Origin: a virus
IMG/VR virus record: IMGVR_UViG_3300023184_000225
Coordinates: 1 to 45,087 of that record
DNA length: 45,087 nucleotides
Strand: one strand, 5' to 3'
The notes beneath the pieces were generated by a model, which had not been told where the DNA came from, did no database searches, and was given only the letters and a program-made list of their open reading frames with translations. A program made the translations under genes and the position numbers. Shown piece by piece: positions 6,150 through 12,660 of the stretch (positions are counted from its first letter, which is position 1; every line of letters starts with the position of its first letter).

Positions 6150-8861
6150 TTAGATATTAAACTTAGAAAATTCTTTCATCAAACTTTCTTCAATTTTTTC
6201 TTCTTCTTTTTCTTTTTTGTCGTCAACAGCTTTGGCCATTGGCTCTTTTTTGTCGTTATCTTTATCCATGTCTAGGAAGTCTGGCTTTTTGGCTTCTTGA
6301 ATGCCAGCAATGTTACGCATGCGGCTCAACATCTGTTCAAAACTTTCTGTAACAGATTCGTCGCACTCGCATGGATCGCAATCGCAAGCTGAACATGTTT
6401 TGTCTTCGTCAAGCTCTTCAGTTTCTTGAGATTCTTCAACTTCTTCAGGCGATGGCTCTTCCATTTCTTCAGTATCTTCCTTCATGGTACGTTCCCATGG
6501 CTTGAGATTGTCTTGCTGAATACCAGCCATTTCCATCATTCTACGAAGTTCTTCGTCACCCATTCTGCTGTCTTGATTGGCAATCACAGGCACAGTAGTT
6601 TGACCAGTTGATTTTGGACCGTTCAAGCCACCGGAGTATTGCATTGCATCAGCACTGCCAGTTTGATCAGTTGGATAGTCTGGATTGTTTTCATCTACTG
6701 CTTCCTGCACATCACCGCAACCACAGTCACTCATACCGCAGGTTTCGCAAGGCTCTTCGCTGTGCCCCATTTCATGACCCATTTCTTGTCCCATTGGCTC
6801 GCCGCCGCCTAGACCTGCTGATTTCAGCATCACAGCTAATTTTATAGCATCTTCGTCTGTAGCAGTAATGGTCAAACTCTTACCGCCTTCAGTTGAGTCA
6901 CTCATGTTCACGCTCATTGATTCGGCAATCATGTTTTCTAATTCACGATTGATTGAGTCATAGATGCCTTTGCCATATGAGAAGCCACTTGAAGCTGTGG
7001 GAGTGTCAGCGCCGCCTTGCTCTTTTACTTTCTTGGGCTTGTCTTCTTTCTTGTCTTTCTTCTCGTCGTACTCAATATCTTTGGCAACTTTCTTGCCGGC
7101 CTTTTCGGCCTTGTCATCTTCAGAGCCACGCTTTTTGCCATGGATACCATCTTTCTTCTTTTCGTCGTACTCAATGTCTTTGGTAACTTTTCGGCCGGCT
7201 CGTTCAGCATGGTTGTCACGCTTGGTAGTTTTTTCTTCGCCTACTGCCATTTCTTCTTCGCCACCTTCTTGATTCTGCATGTAGTCGTCCACAGCAGTCA
7301 TCATGCTTTCAATCTTGGCCAACTTGGATTGTACCCATTCTGGCAAGTTGTCGTTGTCGCCTAGGATCTTTTCCAGGGCCTGTGCATGGCGCACCACAGT
7401 CTTGATGCTGTCTTTGGCCATGTCGCCTTCTTGGTCGTATTCGCCTTTTTCTGCTGGATCAAAGTCATTTTCTTTGGTCATCAACTTGCTCTTGCCTGAT
7501 GGTCCTTTGGCGCCCATCTTGCTGCCTGTACCAGCTGGTCTTCCGCGGCCGCGAGCTTGTGGTTGAGCATCAGACGCGTCATCGGCTCCCACTGAATGTC
7601 CTTGGTCATCCACTCTACGAGTTACTTTACGACCTGTAGCTGTATGTTCGATGTCGTGTTTGTGCCCACGATCAACTGTGCCAACTTTAGGAGCATCAAT
7701 ACGAGGACGCTTGTGTGCTGTGAATGCATTGTCGGCACTGCTTTCGTCAGCTGTTTGTTTCTTGACACCTTTGCGCAACATTTCAAAGTCAGTGGCATCA
7801 AGTTTGCCATTTTGATTGCGGTCTAGTTTTTTCTGGCCGCCACTTAATGCACCCTTGATAGCTTCAGCAGCTACATCACCTAGCATTTCGTCAACTTCTT
7901 TTTTGGCGCCGGCAATCTTGTCGGCAAAAGTAATTTTGTTTGCAGGAGGCGCAAGTTTGGCAAATGACTTTTGCTTAGGTGTCATTGACGCCCCGGCCTC
8001 TGGCAGATTGGGTTCTGCATGTGTACCTTGTGCGGCTTTTATACTGCCTTTGAGACTGGAGATTTGACTACGTAATGGCAAGCCTTTTCTTGGTCCTTTT
8101 TCTACAGGACTGCCGCTGCCGCCGCGCCCAAAGCCCTTGCGTAGTGGATCGTTGTGGTCAAATTCGCTACCGCCTATTTTGCGTTTTCTACCTTCATAGT
8201 CATCGGGTTTTGGATTATAATAGAGCTCATCGGCGTCAGGGCCGTAGGTGTAGTCTAGTGGTTCTACTGTGTACAATTTGTCTTTGTACTTTGGGTCACG
8301 GTATTTGGCAGCTTCGGTTGTTTTTTGTTCTGGCTTCTTGCCTGTTTGTGGCACACCCATCTTACGTTGCAGGTCACGCATCATTTCAGCATCGTCGCCG
8401 TGGCCTAATTTGTTTAACACAGCGCCGCCAACTTTCTTGGCCATACCGCCAACTTTCTTGGCCACATTGCCCATGCCTTCGTCGTATTTGTCGTATCTGT
8501 TGCGAACAGGATCTAATGCCTTGCCTTCGCGGCCGGCTTTGGCCAATGCTTGCATGCCTTCTTTGCCATACTTTTCATATCCTTTGGCAGCACGACTCAT
8601 GCCTTCTTCTTCTAGCTGACCAGCTTTCTTCATCTTTTGGAATTGTGCACCGGCAATCCGTTCGCCTTTTTCACCGCCGCCAGCTTTCTTAGCAAGAGCT
8701 TTGAAACCTGTGGTAGCATTGTTATGCTTGCCCATGTCACGCTCATTTAGTGTTTGTGCTAACTCGCTCTTGGGTTTAGTAGCAGGTACTGAATTCTCTG
8801 CAAGAGTTTGTTTTTGACCTAGGTCGGCCAGTCGTTTGTTTAAGTCGTAAAAAAATGTCAT
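6150..8861 (-). CDS. Large charged virion-associated protein with EF-hand-like loop and Cys clusters
   Basis: This 903-residue protein is highly charged (Lys/Glu/Gly/Asp-rich) and probably largely disordered or coiled. The N-terminal part has Lys-Gly-Ala helices (ALAKKAGGGEKGERIAG; KYGKEGMQALAKAGREG near residues 93-110). An EF-hand/dockerin-like calcium loop LDRNQNGKLDATDF is at ~346-359. A duplicated segment A-E-[RK]-A-G-[RK]-K-V-x-K-D-I-E-Y-D-E-K-K occurs at about 550-605. Two cysteine clusters follow, PCETCGMSDCGCG (~704-716) and TCSACDCDPCEC (~820-831). The motifs LRRMMEMAGI (~774-783) and MLSRMRNIAGI (~843-853) resemble each other. The acidic C-terminus ends SLMKEFSKFNI. An AGAGGAT ribosome site precedes the ATG. 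It may be a head core/scaffold or internal protein; no family name is assigned. Confidence 0.75.
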   Translation of the reverse strand: MTFFYDLNKRLADLGQKQTLAENSVPATKPKSELAQTLNERDMGKHNNATTGFKALAKKAGGGEKGERIAGAQFQKMKKAGQLEEEGMSRAAKGYEKYGKEGMQALAKAGREGKALDPVRNRYDKYDEGMGNVAKKVGGMAKKVGGAVLNKLGHGDDAEMMRDLQRKMGVPQTGKKPEQKTTEAAKYRDPKYKDKLYTVEPLDYTYGPDADELYYNPKPDDYEGRKRKIGGSEFDHNDPLRKGFGRGGSGSPVEKGPRKGLPLRSQISSLKGSIKAAQGTHAEPNLPEAGASMTPKQKSFAKLAPPANKITFADKIAGAKKEVDEMLGDVAAEAIKGALSGGQKKLDRNQNGKLDATDFEMLRKGVKKQTADESSADNAFTAHKRPRIDAPKVGTVDRGHKHDIEHTATGRKVTRRVDDQGHSVGADDASDAQPQARGRGRPAGTGSKMGAKGPSGKSKLMTKENDFDPAEKGEYDQEGDMAKDSIKTVVRHAQALEKILGDNDNLPEWVQSKLAKIESMMTAVDDYMQNQEGGEEEMAVGEEKTTKRDNHAERAGRKVTKDIEYDEKKKDGIHGKKRGSEDDKAEKAGKKVAKDIEYDEKKDKKEDKPKKVKEQGGADTPTASSGFSYGKGIYDSINRELENMIAESMSVNMSDSTEGGKSLTITATDEDAIKLAVMLKSAGLGGGEPMGQEMGHEMGHSEEPCETCGMSDCGCGDVQEAVDENNPDYPTDQTGSADAMQYSGGLNGPKSTGQTTVPVIANQDSRMGDEELRRMMEMAGIQQDNLKPWERTMKEDTEEMEEPSPEEVEESQETEELDEDKTCSACDCDPCECDESVTESFEQMLSRMRNIAGIQEAKKPDFLDMDKDNDKKEPMAKAVDDKKEKEEEKIEESLMKEFSKFNI

Positions 8862-8866
8862 TTTGA

Positions 8867-9475
8867 TTATCCTCTTGGGTGGGCACCAGTAGCTGGTTTG
8901 GGTTGACGCTTGATGTTGGTCATAGGGCTCTTGTTGCCCTGGGGAATTTCATTGGTGGTCTTGGCAGGGGGAGTCTTCTGACCAGCAATAGTAAAATCAC
9001 TACGGTAAGCATTTTTCAACACAGCATGGTCATATGGGCCAGTTGAATAGTCTTTCTTGAGTGCTCGTTGTTCAGCATCGGGAGCAGGATAGTCGGTGTT
9101 GGCCAACAGGTCTTTGTTCTGTGCTTCAATACTTGATATTTCGTTGCTGATGCTTTCATCATACTCACGAGTTTGCATGGCAATGCGGTTGGGATTGAAT
9201 CCCAGTAGCTGTGCCAGCTGTTTGATCTGTGGTTCAATTGCAGGATATCGAAAATTAACATCAACAAATGTCATGCTTTCATTTTCTGCGCCAGGAAAAT
9301 CTTTAATAAGTTTTTGCACTGGTGTGGTTTTTGGGCGTGACATATTGACAACATCAAATTGCGCCATTTTTTCTTCAAGATTTTTAACAAATCCTGTAGG
9401 CACATCACCTAAGATTTTGATCCTGTAGTTGTATGTGCGTTCGCTTTCTACTATGTACTGATGAAATGTTTTCAT
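8867..9475 (-). CDS. Putative internal head protein with capsid-targeting-like N-terminus
   Basis: The 202-residue product begins MKTFHQYIVES, very like the T4 internal-protein targeting peptide MKTYQEFIAEA, with a possible gp21 cleavage site after IVE (residues 8-10). The body (residues 14-95) looks like a compact alpha/beta domain: YNYRIKILGDVP, then TFVDVNFRYPAIEPQIKQLAQLLG. The last ~80 residues are hydrophilic and proline-rich. Similar short proteins starting MKTFxxFI followed by YxYRIK occur in aquatic phages as virion proteins (from memory). It follows gp16 and precedes the 903-aa gene by 5 nt. An AATAAATA late box and AGGA, the latter inside a GGATATCC palindrome, precede its ATG. Confidence 0.75.
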   Translation of the reverse strand: MKTFHQYIVESERTYNYRIKILGDVPTGFVKNLEEKMAQFDVVNMSRPKTTPVQKLIKDFPGAENESMTFVDVNFRYPAIEPQIKQLAQLLGFNPNRIAMQTREYDESISNEISSIEAQNKDLLANTDYPAPDAEQRALKKDYSTGPYDHAVLKNAYRSDFTIAGQKTPPAKTTNEIPQGNKSPMTNIKRQPKPATGAHPRG

Positions 9476-9492
9476 ATGGATATCCTATGTGA

Positions 9493-9500
9493 TATTTATT
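9493..9500 (-). promoter_or_regulatory. T4-type late promoter box AATAAATA
   Basis: AATAAATA (one mismatch to TATAAATA) lies 17 nt before the ATG at 9475 and overlaps the TAA stop of gp16. A ribosome site TAGGAT follows, so a short normal leader is expected. Confidence 0.55.
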
Positions 9501-9978
9501 CTTTTTTACTGTTTGTTCTTCTATCACCAATGAGTCTTTCTAAGATTTCATTGCGATCTAACACATGACCTTGACCGGTATGAGTGGGTATACTGCCGTC
9601 TCCTGCTGTTTGATCAAGTCGAGCTTTTTTCAATTGCAGATCAATCATTTTTAATTTTTTGTTTAGCTTGGCAGTTTTGGCAGTAAGAGCATGTCCCAGC
9701 ATGGCACCGGCCACAGCAAATATTTCAGCAGCAAAACGACTGTCTACATTGTAGCCCAAGTCCATCAAGTTATCAAAGCTGTCTGTGGCTTTTTGCGCCA
9801 GTGCATCCATTTCTTGGTCACTGGCTTCAAGACTTTTTACCATGGGCAAAGCTGCATCTATCTTGTCCATGGTTGAATTTACTTCGGCTATGTATGCTTG
9901 AGTTTGTTCAATAGTAGGCTGTTCAGACTGAACAGGATCGTCAGACGGAAGGTCAAACAGTTCTTCTAATTTACGCAT
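9496..9978 (-). CDS. gp16: Terminase small subunit gp16
   Basis: This is the packaging regulator that recognises DNA and stimulates gp17. The 160-residue protein starts MRKLEELFDLPSDD. It has a central helical hairpin rich in Ala/Leu/Lys, DSRFAAEIFAVAGAMLGHALTAK followed by NKKLKMIDLQLKK, resembling the T4 gp16 oligomerisation core (HMEVFATLMGQM...NREILKLHKDM). Length matches T4 gp16 (164 aa). The frame is open to an ATG at 10101, but that would overlap gp4 by ~90 bases; the ATG at 9978 gives the expected N-terminus. It lies directly after gp4. gp17 is not adjacent but eight genes downstream. Confidence 0.8.
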   Translation of the reverse strand: MRKLEELFDLPSDDPVQSEQPTIEQTQAYIAEVNSTMDKIDAALPMVKSLEASDQEMDALAQKATDSFDNLMDLGYNVDSRFAAEIFAVAGAMLGHALTAKTAKLNKKLKMIDLQLKKARLDQTAGDGSIPTHTGQGHVLDRNEILERLIGDRRTNSKKE

Positions 9979-10010
9979 ACCGTATTTACTCAGAAAACAA
10001 CCACAGTGGG

Positions 10011-10442
10011 CTATTTGCCGCCTTTGTGGAACATTTGATCTTCGGTTATTACTCTGAATACTAGCCCGTTCTTTTTGCACCAGGCCTGGGCTGCTGCCCA
10101 TTTGGCATAGTTTATGGCCACAACAGCACGTTCTCGTGTGCTCATGTTGGATTCAATCACACTTTGTTTTTTGGGTTTGATTTCAATCAGCTCTGCTTTT
10201 ACTTTGTTGTCTTTGGTTTTGTAGGTCATCAGGATGTCAGGTATGTACTGACTCATTTTGCCTGTAAGAGGATTTCTGTAGGGTATTGCAATGCTTTCAC
10301 TGGCCCATTGCAAGACAAAATTGTTGTTATCGCAGAATCTGAAAAATGCATGTTCCCACCCTGACCGATATCTAGGCTGACCCTTGCCCACATATTTGTC
10401 TGGATTGGTGAGAGCGTATATGCCGTTTGCCCAGCGGCTCAT
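10011..10442 (-). CDS. gp4: Head completion protein gp4 (PD-(D/E)xK-like fold)
   Basis: The 143-residue product matches T4 gp4 (gp50/4, 150 aa), needed to finish DNA-filled heads before tail joining. Visible family features are YRSGWEHAFFRFCD (residues 25-38), WASESIAIPYRNP (46-58), YIPDI (66-70) and LIEIKPKKQ (85-93). E30, D69 and E87-x-K89 form a PD-(D/E)xK/TnsA-like nuclease signature. The frame extends to 10538, but the ATG at 10442 overlaps the upstream stop as ATGA and gives the family N-terminus. The intact nuclease residues suggest that DNA-end trimming may be retained, which is inference. Confidence 0.85.
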   Translation of the reverse strand: MSRWANGIYALTNPDKYVGKGQPRYRSGWEHAFFRFCDNNNFVLQWASESIAIPYRNPLTGKMSQYIPDILMTYKTKDNKVKAELIEIKPKKQSVIESNMSTRERAVVAINYAKWAAAQAWCKKNGLVFRVITEDQMFHKGGK

Positions 10443-10801
10443 GATAACACGTTTCTTGCAGTGTAGTAGTTGGAAGTAACTGACGCACCAAACCCCAACA
10501 AGGTGCTGGCGTTTCTCATGCTGTTGAGATAGTAACACAGGGTCTGTGTGAGAGTGATTGAGTCTTGGCCTTCCAACGATGCCAGCACAGTGAGTACGTT
10601 GGTTCTGGTTTCATTGGCAATTCTAAACAATGCCACTGTGAAATTACCGGCTGCTTGATCGGTTGTGAACACACTTTTGAGATAGCTGTACACAACATCA
10701 TACTCTTCGGCATTTACAAACTGTTCGTATTCGTAAAAATTATCAAAAATTCTAACAGTAAGATCTGTGCCTGGATTAACAACATTGACTGTGCCGCCCA
10801 T
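10439..10801 (-). CDS. Conserved-looking small structural protein, 120 aa
   Basis: The protein (MGGTVNVVNPGTDLTVRIFDNFYEY...) appears to be a mixed alpha/beta globular protein with a helical middle (EYDVVYSYLKSVF; FTVALFRIANETRTNVLTVL) and an Asn/Ser-rich end. It follows the gp54-like gene with a strong AGGAGG site and overlaps gp4 as ATGA. I recognise the type from T4-like aquatic phages, where it sits beside tail/head completion genes, but it has no established function that I know of. A baseplate or tail role is inferred from the neighbour. Confidence 0.75.
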   Translation of the reverse strand: MGGTVNVVNPGTDLTVRIFDNFYEYEQFVNAEEYDVVYSYLKSVFTTDQAAGNFTVALFRIANETRTNVLTVLASLEGQDSITLTQTLCYYLNSMRNASTLLGFGASVTSNYYTARNVLS

Positions 10802-10803
10802 GG

Positions 10804-11949
10804 TTATCCTCCTGGCGATCTAGGAAATACAAAACCACCAGACCCACCCGGCTGCTGACGAACAGCAGCTGGTATGCTGTTTCTAATTGCACCTTTGAGT
10901 GCAATGTTGGCTTCTTCGTTGACCACACTCTTGAGATTCACACCTTTGAATGTGTTGACGGCTGTTCCACCTTTTTGTATTGCACCAATAATGCCGGCCA
11001 CGCCACCACTTTGTAAATCTTCCACAATGCCCACACCTGCATCCAACAAGCCGCCTTGCCCCAATACTGATCTAGTAGAACCTGGCCGTGCCAAACTTGA
11101 TCTAATGTTGTCGTAGTGTGCTGGGTCTGCAAACCCTTTCACATTGGTATCTGGTCTTGAGCCGCCAATGGCACCTGAATAGTACTTTACAGTTTCATAT
11201 TCAATGGTCATCTTGTTGCTCATGATGCCGCCGCTTTCAGCATAGCTGTAGGTGTCGTGGTCCCATGTTTTGATCAATGGATTGATCAGTACATAACTGG
11301 CAAACTTGTGTTGGTCCATACCGTATATGGTAATGTCTCTAAAGAATGGTGGCTTGCCTGACGACTGATTGCCACCTGACCCTACACCAGGACCGCCTGC
11401 ATTGCCTTGACTGTATGACTCACCAATAAATCCCCAATCGTTGACTGTGCGGTTGTTGGCATAGATGTCTCTAACGCCGTAGGCAAATCCAGGTTCGTTG
11501 GCTACTGAACCTATACTGCCATTTTGATTGCTGGCCGAACCGTACTGTTGATTGGAATCTTTGTAGTAGTAACTGTAGTAGTTGTACCACATGTTACGAC
11601 TGAGGTCGCCACCGTCATCATGAAATTCAACTTGCACCGGCTGGTAGTTGATTTTCTTTTGGATTACACGTTTGCGATTGTATTGATTGAGTGTTTCAGT
11701 ATCAATTGAGAATGATGGCAACTGAATTGTTTTGACCAACAAACTCAAGGAACTTTTATCACCTTCGGGAAACACCGACGCCAAGGTAGGAACTTCACTG
11801 GTGTTGATGTTAAAGTATACGTGGAATAAGAACTTGTTCCGCGGAGCAAGTTCATATCCATTTGTAAGGAACGTTTTTGAAGCGTGGGCATAATCTTTAA
11901 GACCTTGCCCACCAAAAAATCCTTTGAGAAAATCTTGCCCAAAGGCCAT
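10804..11949 (-). CDS. Tail-tube-fold baseplate protein (gp54/gp48-like)
   Basis: The 381-residue protein is N-terminally like T4-like tail-tube-associated baseplate proteins: MAFGQDFLKGFFGG, HASKTFLTNGYELAP (22-36), NKFLFHVYFNIN (38-49), and KTIQLPSFSIDTETLNQYNR (73-92) followed by KINYQPVQVEFHDDGGD, a signature shared with the gp19 tube fold. A Gly/Ser/Asn-rich loop (~175-200) interrupts it, and MTIEYETVKYYSGAIGG restores the tube-like beta pattern. The C-terminal ~100 residues are Ala/Gly/Val-rich and end in a Pro-Gly tail. It follows gp19 and likely caps or initiates the tube on the baseplate. Whether it corresponds to gp54 or gp48 is uncertain. Confidence 0.7.
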   Translation of the reverse strand: MAFGQDFLKGFFGGQGLKDYAHASKTFLTNGYELAPRNKFLFHVYFNINTSEVPTLASVFPEGDKSSLSLLVKTIQLPSFSIDTETLNQYNRKRVIQKKINYQPVQVEFHDDGGDLSRNMWYNYYSYYYKDSNQQYGSASNQNGSIGSVANEPGFAYGVRDIYANNRTVNDWGFIGESYSQGNAGGPGVGSGGNQSSGKPPFFRDITIYGMDQHKFASYVLINPLIKTWDHDTYSYAESGGIMSNKMTIEYETVKYYSGAIGGSRPDTNVKGFADPAHYDNIRSSLARPGSTRSVLGQGGLLDAGVGIVEDLQSGGVAGIIGAIQKGGTAVNTFKGVNLKSVVNEEANIALKGAIRNSIPAAVRQQPGGSGGFVFPRSPGG

Positions 11950-11955
11950 AAAAGA

Positions 11956-12573
11956 TTATCCCGTTACAACGTCATTTACTGTACGAGCAACAACTGTACC
12001 AATACCAGTACCGTTAGGTGTTTGATTGGCGTTGTCATACTTGATGGTCATTGCAATTGTGGCAGGATCGTTTGAGCTGTATGCCATGTCGCCGTAGTCG
12101 GCCTGTTGCAAATAGCAACCATACAGTTCCCATGTTTCTAACACAATAGCGTCTGATGCGCCATTGCCGCCGTCGAGTACTTCAAAACGTGTGGTGAACT
12201 TGTAGTCAATACCAGAAGCAGCAGATGCCATTTCCATGAAGTCCATTTGTTTCTGTACTTGTTCGCCAACCAATCGAGTAACTGCACCCGATGCGTCATC
12301 ACGCAAGGTGCAAGTGACATCGTTCCATGTGGCACGTCCAGCCAAATGCAATCTACTGTTGTAGATTGGGATTTCAATGTCTTCAAATTGCAAGCTAGGA
12401 CGTTTGAAGTCCATGACTTGTTTTGTCAATTCTGTTCGGGGTGTGCTCACTCCGAAGTTTTCAAATATCACTCTAAAGCGATATTTAAGTTTAGGCATGA
12501 GTAACCCTTGGTTGCTGGCGCTTTGATCGCTAGCCAAGGGCACTGTCATTCTTGTTAATGATGCAACGGCCAT
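11956..12573 (-). CDS. gp19: Tail tube protein gp19
   Basis: This is the major subunit of the inner tail tube, 205 residues starting MAVASLTRMTVPL. It has the T4 gp19-type pattern LKYRFRVIFENFG, LTKQVMDFKRPSLQFEDIEI, and a C-terminal YDNANQTPNG. The frame is open to a start at 12615, but the ATG at 12573 has an ideal AGGAG 8 nt upstream and a CATAAATA late box in front, which decides the start. It directly follows gp18, as in T4, but is separated from it by a strong intrinsic terminator and has its own late promoter. It can therefore be expressed at a higher level than gp18. Confidence 0.9.
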   Translation of the reverse strand: MAVASLTRMTVPLASDQSASNQGLLMPKLKYRFRVIFENFGVSTPRTELTKQVMDFKRPSLQFEDIEIPIYNSRLHLAGRATWNDVTCTLRDDASGAVTRLVGEQVQKQMDFMEMASAASGIDYKFTTRFEVLDGGNGASDAIVLETWELYGCYLQQADYGDMAYSSNDPATIAMTIKYDNANQTPNGTGIGTVVARTVNDVVTG

Positions 12574-12593
12574 AGTGTTATCTCCTATAATGT

Positions 12594-12601
12594 TATTTAT
12601 G
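12594..12601 (-). promoter_or_regulatory. T4-type late promoter box CATAAATA before gp19
   Basis: CATAAATA lies 20 nt before the gp19 ATG, with AGGAG in between, and immediately follows the gp18 terminator. This is one of the clearest late promoters in the window. Confidence 0.7.
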
Positions 12602-12613
12602 AGATCTCGGACC

Positions 12614-12643
12614 AAAAAAAATGGGGTGTTGCCACCCCATTTT
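12614..12643 (-). terminator. Rho-independent terminator after gp18
   Basis: Read on the minus strand, a perfect stem ATGGGGTG/CACCCCAT with a 4-nt loop is extended by A:T pairs and followed by a run of eight T. It lies 18 nt past the gp18 stop and just before the gp19 late promoter. Confidence 0.92.
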
Positions 12644-12660
12644 GTTGTCTAGCGGTGCCG

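Noticed and set aside
7025-7219. Basic 64-aa minus-strand frame inside the 903-aa gene
   Set aside because: It is an alternative frame of the Lys/Glu repeat region with no ribosome site; the 903-aa frame is clearly the coding one.
9979-10101. N-terminal extension of gp16 to 10101
   Set aside because: The added residues are antisense-free but overlap gp4 coding sequence and do not resemble a gp16 N-terminus.
10443-10538. N-terminal extension of gp4 to 10538
   Set aside because: It overlaps the upstream gene by 100 bases; the ATGA overlap start at 10442 yields the family N-terminus.
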